From contig NZ_CP046176.1 of assembly GCF_013009555.1 (NCBI RefSeq), positions 3,379,501 through 3,443,500 of the forward strand: a stretch of DNA of 64,000 nucleotides, read 5' to 3'. Position 1 is the first letter of the stretch. Every line of letters starts with the position of its first letter. Origin of the DNA: Phocaeicola dorei (GTDB lineage Bacteria > Bacteroidota > Bacteroidia > Bacteroidales > Bacteroidaceae). A program made the translations under genes and the position numbers. This document shows positions 1-8,303 of the stretch, one piece after another. The notes under the pieces were generated by a model. That model was given only the letters and a program-made list of their open reading frames with translations. It was not told the DNA's origin and made no database searches.

Positions 1-180
1 AATGTGAGGTTATAACTCTGTTTTTAATTGCATCTAAATCTGTTTCCATTACCATCCCAGACAGGGTGAAAGACTGGCAAACGACCTTCAGGTCCTCATT
101 CCACTCTGAATGACGATGCTGATGAAATTTTAAACAAGTTCTATACAACACCGATAATATAACAATAAAAATATAGAAAA
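1..180. other. Left-edge stretch, no gene assigned
   Basis: No recognisable gene. One forward frame is open from the window edge to about base 109, but its roughly 35-residue translation does not resemble the HisF C-terminus that often precedes hisIE, nor anything else I recognise. A second short frame ends at about 171. It could be the 3' end of a gene cut off by the window or non-coding sequence. No clear TAnnTTTG promoter box precedes hisIE, so hisIE may be read from upstream. Confidence 0.3.
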
Positions 181-792
181 ATGGATTTGAATTTTGAAAA
201 AATGAACGGGTTGATCCCCGCCATCATACAAGACAACAGCACCAACAAAGTACTGATGTTAGGGTTTATGAATGAAGAAGCATACCGAAAAACAATGGAA
301 ACTGGTAAAGTAACTTTCTTCAGCCGTACCAAGAACCGCCTGTGGACAAAAGGTGAAGAAAGCGGGAATTTCCTGAATGTTGTTTCTATAAAAGAAGACT
401 GTGACAAGGATACCCTGCTGATCAAAGTAAATCCGGCAGGTCCTGTATGTCACACCGGAACAGATACTTGCTGGGGAGAAGAAAACAAAGAAGACATCAT
501 GTTCCTAAAGGAATTACAAGATTTCATTGACAAACGTCATGAGGAAATGCCCGCAGGCTCTTACACCACCAGCCTGTTCGAATCCGGTATCAACAAAATG
601 GCACAGAAAGTAGGTGAAGAAGCCGTGGAAACGGTTATCGAAGCTTGTAACGGAACCGACGAACGCCTTATCTACGAAGGAGCCGATCTGATATACCACA
701 TGATTGTACTGCTCACCTCAAAAGGCTATCGCATCGAGGACCTTGCCCGTGAATTGAAAGAACGTCATAGCGCTACGTGGAAAAAACACTAA
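181..792 (+). CDS. hisIE: Bifunctional phosphoribosyl-AMP cyclohydrolase / phosphoribosyl-ATP pyrophosphatase
   Basis: Catalyses the second and third steps of histidine biosynthesis: PR-ATP to PR-AMP (HisE half) and ring opening to ProFAR (HisI half), in the cytoplasm. The 203-residue length fits the fused enzyme. Residues about 1-110 are HisI, with the FFSRTKNRLWTKGE core and the zinc-binding CHTGTDTC segment near residues 90-97. The rest is the helical HisE (MazG-like) domain, with KVGEEAVETVIEA. The ATG at 181 follows an A-rich leader. An ABC ATPase starts 1 bp after the stop, so the two are probably cotranscribed although functionally unrelated. Other his genes are not in the window. Confidence 0.95.
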   Translation: MDLNFEKMNGLIPAIIQDNSTNKVLMLGFMNEEAYRKTMETGKVTFFSRTKNRLWTKGEESGNFLNVVSIKEDCDKDTLLIKVNPAGPVCHTGTDTCWGEENKEDIMFLKELQDFIDKRHEEMPAGSYTTSLFESGINKMAQKVGEEAVETVIEACNGTDERLIYEGADLIYHMIVLLTSKGYRIEDLARELKERHSATWKKH

Positions 793-793
793 A

Positions 794-1552
794 ATGATGG
801 ACGAAGCTCTCATTCGATATAAAAACGTATATATCAACCAACAAGAATTAGGCGTATTGGAAGATGTAAACCTGGAACTGAACAAGGGTGAATTTGTTTA
901 CCTCATTGGGAAAGTCGGTTCCGGAAAGACCTCATTACTGAAAACAATTTACGGTGAGCTGGATATACAGTCAGGAGAAGCCGAGGTGCTAGGCTACAAC
1001 ATGACTAACATCAAGCGGAAGCATATTCCCGAACTGCGCCGCCGTTTAGGCATTGTCTTTCAAGATTTTCAGTTACTGACAGACCGCACCGTACACGCTA
1101 ACCTCAGTTTTGTATTGCGCGCCACCGGATGGACAAACAAAGCAACCATCAAAGCACGCATTGAAGAAGTACTGGACCAAGTGGGAATGACCGGTAAAGG
1201 ATACAAAATGCCCAACGAACTATCGGGTGGCGAACAACAACGCATTGTTATCGCCCGTGCCATCCTAAACCGGCCGGACATTATTCTGGCCGATGAGCCG
1301 ACGGGTAACCTGGACACGGAAACAGGGCGCAAAATTGTAGAACTTCTGAAATCCATTTGTGCTACAGGCTCCGCCATCATGATGACCACCCATAATCTGC
1401 ATCTCTTGTCGGAATATCCGGGAGTTGTCTACCGTTTTGAGAATCATCATATCAAAGAAGTGACTCACGAATACAGCCGGATGGAAAGAAGTCAAAATGA
1501 GACCGAAAAAGGAGAAAAAACGACAGTTGCACCCCAAGAAACGGCAGAATAA
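794..1552 (+). CDS. ftsE: FtsE-like ABC transporter ATP-binding protein
   Basis: Cytoplasmic ATPase subunit of an ABC-type complex, closest in character to FtsE, which works with membrane protein FtsX in division and peptidoglycan hydrolase control. Visible motifs: Walker A GKVGSGKT (variant of GxxGxGKT), Q-loop in VFQDFQLL, signature LSGGEQQR, Walker B IILADEPTG, H-loop in TTHNLHLL. The last ~25 residues are a polar, Glu/Thr-rich tail. Two adjacent start codons (794 and 797) are possible. No permease gene is adjacent, so the FtsX partner must lie elsewhere; a Lol-type ATPase is an alternative reading. It follows hisIE at once and is separated from lysC by a promoter. Confidence 0.82.
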   Translation: MMDEALIRYKNVYINQQELGVLEDVNLELNKGEFVYLIGKVGSGKTSLLKTIYGELDIQSGEAEVLGYNMTNIKRKHIPELRRRLGIVFQDFQLLTDRTVHANLSFVLRATGWTNKATIKARIEEVLDQVGMTGKGYKMPNELSGGEQQRIVIARAILNRPDIILADEPTGNLDTETGRKIVELLKSICATGSAIMMTTHNLHLLSEYPGVVYRFENHHIKEVTHEYSRMERSQNETEKGEKTTVAPQETAE

Positions 1553-1606
1553 GTAGATGAATGATAAATATCATCGCTAAAATGCTGATTTTTGCAGTCT
1601 TATTTG

Positions 1607-1614
1607 TATATTTG
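1607..1614 (+). promoter_or_regulatory. Promoter -7 box upstream of lysC
   Basis: TATATTTG matches the Bacteroidota TAnnTTTG -7 consensus. It lies about 45 bp before the lysC ATG and is followed by GCAC, a common start-site context. No good TTTG at -33 is seen at the usual spacing. Confidence 0.6.
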
Positions 1615-1659
1615 CACGCTAATTATCAATATAGGAACAATTAAAATACGAAACGAAAA

Positions 1660-2979
1660 ATGAAAGTTTTAAAGTTTGGAGGTACTTCGGTAGGTTCTGC
1701 ACAAAGAATGAAAGAAGTAGCCAAATTAATTACCGACGGTGAACAGAAGATTGTTGTACTTTCAGCCATGTCTGGAACAACAAACACGTTGGTTGAAATT
1801 TCGGATTATCTGTATAAGAAAAATCCCGAAGGTGCGAATGAAATCATTAACAGACTGGAGGCTAAATATAAACAGCATGTTAATGAACTTTATTCTACTG
1901 ACGAGTATAAGCAGAAAACACAGGAATTTATAAAAGCACAGTTCGATTATATTCGTTCGTATACAAAAGATATTTTCACACTGTTCGAAGAAAAAGTAAT
2001 CCTGGCACAAGGCGAGTTGATCTCTACCAACATGGTTACCAACTATTTGCAGGAACAAGGGGTCAACGCCATCTTACTTCCGGCATTGGAATTCATGCGC
2101 ACGGACAAGAACTCGGAGCCCGACCCTGTATATATCAAAGAAAAACTGGCCGCACAGCTAGAAATACATCCGGACGCTGAAATTTATATCACACAAGGTT
2201 TTATCTGCCGTAACGCCTACGGCGAGATAGATAATCTGCAACGTGGCGGAAGCGACTATACCGCATCACTGATCGGTGCCGCTGTAAATGCCTCTGAAAT
2301 CCAGATATGGACAGATATTGACGGTATGCACGATAATGATCCGCGCATCGTAGACAAGACTTCTCCCGTACGTCACCTGCACTTCGAAGAAGCTGCCGAA
2401 TTGGCCTACTTTGGTGCGAAGATTCTGCACCCTACTTGCGTACAGCCTGCCAAATATGCCAATATTCCCGTCCGTCTGCTTAATACAATGGAACCTACAG
2501 CCCCGGGAACTTTGATTTCCAATGATACGGAAAAAGGCAAAATCAAGGCAGTTGCAGCCAAAGACAATATCACTGCCATCAAGATCAAATCAAGCCGTAT
2601 GTTACTGGCCCACGGCTTCTTGCGCAAAGTATTCGAAATCTTCGAAAGCTATCAGACCTCTATCGACATGATCTGCACTTCAGAGGTTGGCGTTTCCGTA
2701 TCCATTGATAACACCAAACATCTGAATGAAATTCTGGACGACTTGAAGAAATATGGTACAGTAACCGTAGATCAGGACATGTGTATCATCTGTGTAGTCG
2801 GTGACCTGGAATGGGAAAATGTAGGCTTTGAAGCCAAAGCGTTGGACGCCATGCGCGACATACCGGTACGTATGATTTCATTCGGCGGTAGCAACTACAA
2901 TATTTCTTTCCTGATTCGTGAAGAAGACAAGAAGAAAGCATTGCAGTCATTAAGCGATCATTTATTCAACAATAAATAA
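1660..2979 (+). CDS. lysC: Aspartate kinase (monofunctional)
   Basis: Phosphorylates L-aspartate to aspartyl-4-phosphate, the committed step to diaminopimelate, lysine, threonine and methionine. The 439-residue protein opens with the kinase signature KFGGTSVGSA; the substrate/ATP loop is in GGSDYTASLIGAA and WTDIDGMHDNDPR. The C-terminal ~140 residues form two ACT domains, the usual site of lysine/threonine feedback. It lacks a homoserine dehydrogenase part, so it is not ThrA. lysA lies 107 bp downstream in the same direction, which fits a lysine/DAP operon; the gap holds two perfect 19-nt palindromes that could affect readthrough. Confidence 0.95.
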   Translation: MKVLKFGGTSVGSAQRMKEVAKLITDGEQKIVVLSAMSGTTNTLVEISDYLYKKNPEGANEIINRLEAKYKQHVNELYSTDEYKQKTQEFIKAQFDYIRSYTKDIFTLFEEKVILAQGELISTNMVTNYLQEQGVNAILLPALEFMRTDKNSEPDPVYIKEKLAAQLEIHPDAEIYITQGFICRNAYGEIDNLQRGGSDYTASLIGAAVNASEIQIWTDIDGMHDNDPRIVDKTSPVRHLHFEEAAELAYFGAKILHPTCVQPAKYANIPVRLLNTMEPTAPGTLISNDTEKGKIKAVAAKDNITAIKIKSSRMLLAHGFLRKVFEIFESYQTSIDMICTSEVGVSVSIDNTKHLNEILDDLKKYGTVTVDQDMCIICVVGDLEWENVGFEAKALDAMRDIPVRMISFGGSNYNISFLIREEDKKKALQSLSDHLFNNK

Positions 2980-2991
2980 TTTCTACTGTAG

Positions 2992-3062
2992 GGGCGGATT
3001 CAATCCGCCCGAATACATCTCACTTTATAAAGTTGGTGTTTTCGGGCGAATTTAATTCGCCC
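2992..3062. repeat. Paired REP-like palindromes between lysC and lysA
   Basis: Two perfect 19-nt palindromes with a single-base centre, GGGCGGATTCAATCCGCCC (2992-3010) and GGGCGAATTTAATTCGCCC (3044-3062), separated by 33 bp. They differ at two symmetric positions and at the centre. The arrangement resembles paired repetitive extragenic palindromes (BIME-like). The second one overlaps a possible but unlikely upstream start of lysA. Confidence 0.7.
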
Positions 3063-3086
3063 TTGCTCATAAAAACAAAATACAAT

Positions 3087-4247
3087 ATGAAAGGAACATT
3101 CCCCGTAAACAAGTTCAGAGAGTTGGAAACTCCCTTTTACTATTACGATGTCAATGTGCTGCGAGAAACCTTGTCATGCATCAATAAAGAAGCAGGCAAA
3201 TACAATAATTTCTGCGTGCATTACGCCGTGAAGGCCAATGCTAACCACAAAGTCCTGACAATTATCCGCGAAAGCGGTCTGGGAGCCGACTGTGTAAGTG
3301 GCGGAGAAATCCGCGCAGCCATTAAGGCCGGATTCCCGACAAACAAAATAGTCTATGCAGGTGTAGGTAAGACAGACTGGGAAATCAATCTGGGTCTGGA
3401 TTATGATATTTTCTGCTTCAATGTAGAGTCCGTACCCGAACTGGAAATCATTAATGAACTAGCTTCCGCCAAAGGCAAAACAGCCCGTGTAGCTTTCCGT
3501 ATCAATCCGAATGTAGGTGCGCATACCCATGCAAATATCACCACCGGACTAGCAGAGAACAAATTCGGTATCAGCATGGAAGATATGGACAAAGTGATCG
3601 ATATGGCCGGAACATTGCCTCATGTAAAATTTGTAGGCTTACATTTCCACATCGGTTCTCAGATTTTGGATATGGGTGATTTTGTAGCCTTGTGCAACCG
3701 TGTAAACGAACTACAGGAAAAACTCTATGCCCGCCAAATCATAGTAGAACATATCAATGTAGGCGGCGGTTTAGGAATTGATTATGCACACCCCAACCGT
3801 CAAGCCATCCCCAACTTCACGGAATACTTTGCCACTTATCACAAGCATCTGAAACTGCGCCCCCAGCAAACTTTACATTTTGAACTGGGACGTGCCGTAG
3901 TAGGACAGTGCGGCAGCCTTATCAGCAAAGTGATTTATGTAAAGCAAGGAGCCAACAAACAGTTCGCCATATTAGATGCCGGCATGACTGACTTGATTCG
4001 TCCCGCCCTTTATCAGGCATACCACAAAATAGAAAATATCACTTCGGAAGAACCTATGGAAACTTACGATGTGGTAGGCCCCATCTGCGAATCATCCGAT
4101 GTATTCGGCAAAGCTATTGATTTGAACAAAGCACACCGTGGCGACCTTTTCGCTCTCCGTTCAGCAGGAGCATATGGTGAAATTATGGCATCGGCTTACA
4201 ATTGTCGTGCATTGCCCAAAGGATATACTTCAGAAGAGTTAGTATAA
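3087..4247 (+). CDS. lysA: Diaminopimelate decarboxylase
   Basis: PLP enzyme of fold type III that decarboxylates meso-diaminopimelate to L-lysine, the last step of lysine synthesis. The PLP lysine is K49 in HYAVKANAN; HFHIGSQI, the glycine-rich GGGLGIDY and the dimer-interface GPICESSDVFG are all present. The start was placed at the ATG at 3087, giving 386 residues, the family's usual length. An earlier in-frame ATG at 3033 would place the N-terminus inside the palindromic repeat and adds 18 residues with no family counterpart. Cotranscription with lysC is likely; a strong hairpin follows the stop. Confidence 0.93.
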   Translation: MKGTFPVNKFRELETPFYYYDVNVLRETLSCINKEAGKYNNFCVHYAVKANANHKVLTIIRESGLGADCVSGGEIRAAIKAGFPTNKIVYAGVGKTDWEINLGLDYDIFCFNVESVPELEIINELASAKGKTARVAFRINPNVGAHTHANITTGLAENKFGISMEDMDKVIDMAGTLPHVKFVGLHFHIGSQILDMGDFVALCNRVNELQEKLYARQIIVEHINVGGGLGIDYAHPNRQAIPNFTEYFATYHKHLKLRPQQTLHFELGRAVVGQCGSLISKVIYVKQGANKQFAILDAGMTDLIRPALYQAYHKIENITSEEPMETYDVVGPICESSDVFGKAIDLNKAHRGDLFALRSAGAYGEIMASAYNCRALPKGYTSEELV

Positions 4248-4270
4248 ACCAACTCCAACTGCCTGAATAA

Positions 4271-4315
4271 ATAAGAAACAGCGCCGCTTTGATACAAAGC
4301 GGCGCTGTTTCTTAT
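4271..4315. terminator. Bidirectional terminator between lysA and the convergent gene
   Basis: Perfect 21-bp inverted repeat with a 3-nt loop (arms 4271-4291 and 4295-4315, core ACAGCGCCGCTTTG). The right arm includes the stop codon of the reverse-strand gene. AT-rich ends on both sides fit a shared terminator for two convergent genes. Confidence 0.85.
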
Positions 4316-4818
4316 TTATCTTCCGGAATGAAATCTTCTTTTATAAATTCATCATACACACGCCGCGGATGATCCGCTTTTGAGAATCCATTATTACCAA
4401 AATTCTGTTCACGGAATTTCTTTAGCTTTAAATTATCTTCCGCATACTCACGCAAAGTTTTCTGCTTACCTCCTAATATAGAACTATCCAGCACCTCACA
4501 TTCCAACAGATTTTCCTTCGGAGTAATTATTGGAAGGAGCTTCTGTTCCAAAAAACCACGATAGGCCCCCACATACTCACACCAACACTCCCCTTTCACC
4601 TCATAAATACGATAAGTGTACTTAGACAAAGCTGTTTTAATAAAAATTTCATTCCCCATCACCTCGGCCACGGCTTCTAAGTTATAAGCCAAGTCTTTAA
4701 TCTTGATAATCTTCTTTCCCGACTCATCTTCCTTGATTTCCGTAGCCCAAAAATCGGAATGCATAAGCTGATCAAGTATATTGATCAAACTTTCTTTAAT
4801 CTCAAATTGTATTCTCAT
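4312..4818 (-). CDS. Hypothetical protein, 168 aa
   Basis: I do not recognise this family. It is a soluble, charged, 168-residue protein with no signal peptide or membrane segment. It starts MRIQFEIKESL and has a Lys/Glu-rich C-terminal third (KLKKFREQNFG, then a DHPRRVYDEF segment). It is transcribed convergently to lysA and its stop codon is inside the shared terminator. The ~200 bp upstream are very AT-rich and shared with the divergent glycosyltransferase. It is single-gene and not visibly part of an operon. The intact length and convergent terminator support a real gene. Confidence 0.65.
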   Translation of the reverse strand: MRIQFEIKESLINILDQLMHSDFWATEIKEDESGKKIIKIKDLAYNLEAVAEVMGNEIFIKTALSKYTYRIYEVKGECWCEYVGAYRGFLEQKLLPIITPKENLLECEVLDSSILGGKQKTLREYAEDNLKLKKFREQNFGNNGFSKADHPRRVYDEFIKEDFIPEDK

Positions 4819-4991
4819 AATAATTGCCCGTTGGTCAGGACTTGTTACAGGTTTCAGTTAACTTTTTTAAATATAGCAATTATACTTGAAAAATATTCAC
4901 GAAAACACACTTTTAACATTAAATTATAATTAAATCTGAGCTTTTGAATAAATAAAGAATATTCATTCTGCTACAATTCAATTATTTGCTG

Positions 4992-4999
4992 TATTTTTG
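4992..4999 (+). promoter_or_regulatory. Promoter -7 box upstream of the glycosyltransferase
   Basis: TATTTTTG fits TAnnTTTG, is followed by CACG, and lies 23 bp before the ATG at 5023. The -33 region is only weakly matched. Confidence 0.55.
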
Positions 5000-5022
5000 C
5001 ACGTTTTTAATACAGATCACAC

Positions 5023-6180
5023 ATGGAACTATTCACCATAGATACAATCTTACCAATAGCTTCGGGAGCCTTGTTTATCACGCAGGCTGTTTACTATCTA
5101 GGGCTATATAACAAACTATACACTCACAGCAGAGAAACAGCATATGCCACTGATATAAATACTCAAAATCCTCCACTGTCTGTCATTATTGTGGCAAAAG
5201 ACGCCACCCACGAATTACAAGAAAACCTCCCATTTATTTTAGAGCAGGACTATCCGGAATTCGAAGTGATTGTGATTTACGACCGCCCGGCGGATGATTG
5301 TGACAATACGTTGAAATTACTGGAAGACAAATACCCCAATCTCTATCATACCTTTATCCCCGACAGTGCACGCTATATCAGCCACAAAAAACTGGGAATA
5401 ACAATGGGAATTAAAGCCAGCCGTCATGAATGGCTGGTATTTACCGAACCCGATTGCCGTCCGCAAAGCAATCAATGGCTGAAACAGATGGCACGTAATT
5501 TCACATCTGCCACCGAAATCGTTTTAGGCTACAGCAACTACGAAAAAGTACCGGGATGGTTTAATAAGAAAATCACTTTCGACACATTGCTGAATTCTAT
5601 GCGTTATTTGGGTATGGCTGTTTCCGGACATCCCTACATGGGTACAGGAAGGAATATGGCTTATCGGAAAACGCTGTACTACAAGCAGAAGGGATTTGCC
5701 TCCCACCTGAATCTGCAACGTGGAGAAGATGATTTGTTTATCAATGAAACAGCCCGTGCACACAATACACGAGTTGAAGCCAGCCCTGAAAGTCTGATGC
5801 GAATCGCCATGCCTAAATATAAAAGAATATGGTGTGAAGAGAAAATAAGCTATGCGGCTACCAGCCGGTTATTTCATGGAACCGCCCGTTATCTCATGGG
5901 ATTTGAAACTTGCAGCAGATTCTTGTTCTATACAGCCATCATCGCCACTATAACCATCAGTATTCTTCTCCACCAATGGACTATTGCAGCCATTGCCGTT
6001 TTGCTATGGTTAGCACGCTTCACGATGCAACTAATTGTTTTCAGAAAAACCGCCAAAGTTTTTGGCGAACGGAAGTTCTGTGCACTACTCCCCTTATTTG
6101 ATTTTCTGCAACCTGCATGGAATGGGGTATTCAAATTACAACGTAAATTCAGACGGAAAAATGAGTTTATGAGAAAATAA
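5023..6180 (+). CDS. Membrane-associated family 2 glycosyltransferase
   Basis: Predicted GT2 enzyme transferring a sugar from a nucleotide donor to a lipid-linked or surface glycan. An N-terminal hydrophobic segment (about residues 8-28) anchors it. The GT-A domain follows with LSVIIVAKDA at about 52-61, the metal-binding region TEPDCRPQ (DxD equivalent) near 145, and GEDDLFINETA near 236. Two to three hydrophobic segments lie near residues 300-345, before a basic tail. The acceptor cannot be told from sequence; no other glycan genes are adjacent. It is followed after 48 bp by a small monooxygenase gene. Confidence 0.85.
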   Translation: MELFTIDTILPIASGALFITQAVYYLGLYNKLYTHSRETAYATDINTQNPPLSVIIVAKDATHELQENLPFILEQDYPEFEVIVIYDRPADDCDNTLKLLEDKYPNLYHTFIPDSARYISHKKLGITMGIKASRHEWLVFTEPDCRPQSNQWLKQMARNFTSATEIVLGYSNYEKVPGWFNKKITFDTLLNSMRYLGMAVSGHPYMGTGRNMAYRKTLYYKQKGFASHLNLQRGEDDLFINETARAHNTRVEASPESLMRIAMPKYKRIWCEEKISYAATSRLFHGTARYLMGFETCSRFLFYTAIIATITISILLHQWTIAAIAVLLWLARFTMQLIVFRKTAKVFGERKFCALLPLFDFLQPAWNGVFKLQRKFRRKNEFMRK

Positions 6181-6228
6181 AAAGAGAATGAAACCAACTA
6201 TACATTTCTTAATTTAATAATACGAATT

Positions 6229-6504
6229 ATGATCAGATTAAATGTTTTTATCCAAGTAAACGAGAGTAACCGCAATGCTGTCTTAGAAACAGCAAAGGAA
6301 TTGGTAGCACAATCTTTAAACGACAACGGTTGTATCGCTTATGATGTTTTTGAGAGCGCGACACGTAAAGATGTACTTATGATTTGCGAAACATGGAAAG
6401 ATGCTGAGTCACTGGATGCACACGAAAAGGCTGCACATTTTATAACCTTGGTTCCTAAATTGCAAGAATTGGGCAAGATGAAATTAGAAAAATTTGAATT
6501 CTAA
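6229..6504 (+). CDS. ABM-family monooxygenase-like protein (YgiN-type)
   Basis: A 91-residue single-domain protein of the antibiotic biosynthesis monooxygenase (dimeric alpha/beta barrel) family. Typical features: MIRLNVFIQV first strand, NGCIAYDVFES, MICETWKDAESLDAHEKAAHF, and a closing helix LVPKLQELGK. Family members act as quinol monooxygenases or small oxidative-stress proteins, but the substrate cannot be deduced here. It is probably transcribed with the upstream glycosyltransferase (48 bp gap) and is closed by a strong hairpin terminator. Confidence 0.85.
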   Translation: MIRLNVFIQVNESNRNAVLETAKELVAQSLNDNGCIAYDVFESATRKDVLMICETWKDAESLDAHEKAAHFITLVPKLQELGKMKLEKFEF

Positions 6505-6534
6505 TCCGGTTATCCATCTTGATCCGACAAAAAC

Positions 6535-6566
6535 AAATCAGGGTTTGTATAAACAAGCCCTGATTT
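6535..6566 (+). terminator. Rho-independent-type terminator after the monooxygenase gene
   Basis: A 14-bp stem (6535-6548 with 6553-6566, one G-U pair, ATAA loop) with core AAATCAGGG and CCCTGATTT, followed by ATTTTT. It sits 30 bp after the stop codon. Confidence 0.85.
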
Positions 6567-6867
6567 ATTTTTATCCGCCAAGAAAGGTTATGCAAGAAAC
6601 ACTTTTCCACCAATGTAATCACTGCCTGAAAAAATAGAAGAGTATCACATTATCCAGCATAACAAATTGAAACCTTTTATCGCTTTATATTCTCTAACAC
6701 ACCCCGAACAGCCCCTTTTCATTGTTTTCACCCACCCATGCACATGCAATATTATTCGGTCAAACTATAAATGTAACAATTTAAAATCTTCTTTTTACAA
6801 CGAAATATCACCAATATTGTTTGTTTTATATCATATTTCGCTTCAATAAGATTTAATATATATATTA

Positions 6868-6899
6868 TTTGCATATTAAAGACAATTACTCTACTTTTG
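6868..6899 (+). promoter_or_regulatory. Promoter for the lysO pair
   Basis: TTTG at 6868-6871 and TACTTTTG at 6892-6899, separated by 20 bp, match the Bacteroidota -33/-7 consensus well. The predicted leader to the first gene is about 140 nt, unusually long for this genome. The remainder of the 545-bp gap (6505-7049) holds the upstream terminator, this promoter, a possible leader peptide and otherwise AT-rich sequence. Confidence 0.75.
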
Positions 6900-6945
6900 C
6901 ACCCGTTTTAAAAACAATAAAAAGTTTCAAATTGAAAGCATAAGT

Positions 6946-6996
6946 ATGAAAATAATCTGGTCCATCCGTTCTTTCAACTTTACCAATATACCGTAA
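6946..6996 (+). other. Possible 16-codon leader peptide in the lysO 5' UTR
   Basis: An ATG at 6946 opens a 16-codon frame, MKIIWSIRSFNFTNIP, ending 53 bp before the first lysO gene. It lies inside the predicted transcript leader. Only one lysine codon is present, so a classic lysine-attenuation peptide is not supported. It could be chance. Confidence 0.25.
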
Positions 6997-7049
6997 ATGC
7001 GTTTGTCTAGAAGCGTGTTATAAGTAGTATTGTAAAATCAGAAAAACAG

Positions 7050-7346
7050 TTGAATCTCATGTTTACTTTCATTTCTATAATGGCTGTCGGAGTCCTTATA
7101 GGCTATCCCTTACGCCATAAATCCCAAATACGCAAGATCACTCCTCTCATCCATATCGTGGTCTGTCTGCTACTTTTCTTACTAGGTCTCTCTATTGGTC
7201 TTAACAGACTGATTATTGACAATCTTGGTTACTTCTGCGGCCAGGCAGCCGTCATCTCCTCATTAAGCATATTGGGCAGCATGATGGCCTCCCTTGCAGT
7301 ATACCGCATCTTTTTCAGAGGAAAGGGGGCAAACGGTGAAAAGTAG
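7050..7346 (+). CDS. lysO: LysO-family lysine exporter, N-terminal part
   Basis: A 98-residue membrane protein with three hydrophobic segments (about 3-19, 31-50, 62-85) and the glycine-rich features of the DUF340/LysO N-terminal domain (VLIGYPLRH, LLGLSIGLNR). In Enterobacteria one polypeptide carries both halves; here the N-terminal half is a separate gene overlapping the next by 11 bp. The two products presumably assemble into one inner-membrane L-lysine exporter. The pair has its own promoter and is not near lysC/lysA except at about 3 kb distance. Confidence 0.75.
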   Translation: MNLMFTFISIMAVGVLIGYPLRHKSQIRKITPLIHIVVCLLLFLLGLSIGLNRLIIDNLGYFCGQAAVISSLSILGSMMASLAVYRIFFRGKGANGEK

Positions 7347-7956
7347 TCTTGTAACTCTAGCCTTTTTCTTGTTTGGCTGCGTAGCCGGAGTCAGCTATGC
7401 GGTGGACTTCGACGTACACCAAACCTCTGTATATGTACTATATGTACTGATGCTGTTACTCGGCATTAATCTTGGAAGCAACCGCAACCTCAGGCAGTTT
7501 GTTTTATCCCTCAATTTCAGGACACTGCTCGTACCCTTTGCCACCGTAAGCGGTACTCTGTTGTTTTCCGCTATCGGAGGCTTTCTCTTGAGCCGCTGGA
7601 GTATCTTCGACTGCATGGCTGTCGGAAGCGGATTCTCCTATTATTCCGTTTCCTCCATCCTTATCACGCAGATCAAATCCCCCTCCATCGGTGTGCAGCT
7701 TGCTACCGAATTGGGGACCATCGCGCTACTATCCAATATCTTCCGGGAAATGACCGCCTTGATAGGAGCTCCCCTTTTCCGCAAATATTTCGGTTATCTG
7801 GCACCTATCTCGGCGGCGGGCATCGGTTCTTCCGACATTTCCCTGGCAGCCATCGCACGCTGCTCCGGACCGGAAGCCGTACCCGTGGCCATCGTCCACG
7901 GCATACTGATAAACATAAGCATGCCTTTCTTCGTTTCTTTCTTTTGCAAACTGTAA
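7336..7956 (+). CDS. lysO: LysO-family lysine exporter, C-terminal part
   Basis: The C-terminal core of a LysO exporter: several membrane segments, the internal LLGINLGSNR repeat of the first half's motif, and the conserved SGFSYYSVSSI...TELGT region. I chose the GTG at 7336 (206 residues) because it follows a purine-rich GGAAAGGGGG and gives a natural N-terminus just before the first membrane helix; an ATG at 7294 would overlap the upstream gene by 53 bp and add 14 polar residues. The 11-bp overlap implies translational coupling with the first half. Confidence 0.8.
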   Translation: MKSSLVTLAFFLFGCVAGVSYAVDFDVHQTSVYVLYVLMLLLGINLGSNRNLRQFVLSLNFRTLLVPFATVSGTLLFSAIGGFLLSRWSIFDCMAVGSGFSYYSVSSILITQIKSPSIGVQLATELGTIALLSNIFREMTALIGAPLFRKYFGYLAPISAAGIGSSDISLAAIARCSGPEAVPVAIVHGILINISMPFFVSFFCKL

Positions 7957-8003
7957 GCTGAAGGAAGTGACATACTATACATAACTTTACATTCTCTCTA
8001 TAA

Positions 8004-8043
8004 AGAACCGGCCCTGTCACGAATTCGCAGCAGGGTTGGTTCT
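8004..8043 (+). terminator. Hairpin after the lysO pair
   Basis: Arms 8004-8016 (AGAACCGGCCCTG) and 8031-8043 pair over 13 bp with two G-U pairs and a 14-nt loop. No strong U-run follows, so it may be a terminator or 3'-end stabiliser. Confidence 0.55.
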
Positions 8044-8121
8044 AACACATCCGCCCAACTAAAGCATTTCTTCCTAACAATTAAGCCTTTTCTTTCTATC
8101 AACTACTACAGACTTTCACAA

Positions 8122-8170
8122 CAGACTGTACAGTCCATTACATCAGACCGTACAGTCCACTATAATGGAC
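8122..8170. repeat. Tandem 16-bp repeats and palindrome in the lysO/lolE gap
   Basis: CAGACTGTACAGTCCA (8122-8137) recurs with one change at 8144-8159, a 22-bp period (two helical turns). Each holds the near-palindrome CTGTACAG. The second copy runs into an inverted GTCCA...TGGAC pair at 8155-8170. The rest of the 347-bp gap (7957-8303) has the terminator, an AT-rich pair of ATAAGAAAAAAAG direct repeats (near 8225 and 8250), and no gene. Confidence 0.6.
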
Positions 8171-8303
8171 TATACGATTCACTGTAGGAAACTGTAGTAC
8201 ATTACCGCATAAAAAGACTTAATCATAAGAAAAAAAGACCTTAGCATTATAAGAAAAAAAGGATTAATACCGGATATACGGAAAAAGCAGAAAGAGAATC
8301 TTC

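Noticed and set aside
1..180. hisF C-terminus upstream of hisIE
   Set aside because: None of the frames resembles the end of HisF; left unassigned.
6667..6849. 60-codon forward frame in the gap before lysO
   Set aside because: AT-rich, no leader or homologue-like sequence; the real promoter lies after it.
6946..6996. Lysine attenuator peptide
   Set aside because: The 16-codon frame has a single Lys codon, so a classic attenuator is not supported; kept only as a weak leader peptide candidate.
8122..8159. Possible CRISPR repeats
   Set aside because: Only two copies, 16 bp long with 6-bp spacing and no cas genes.
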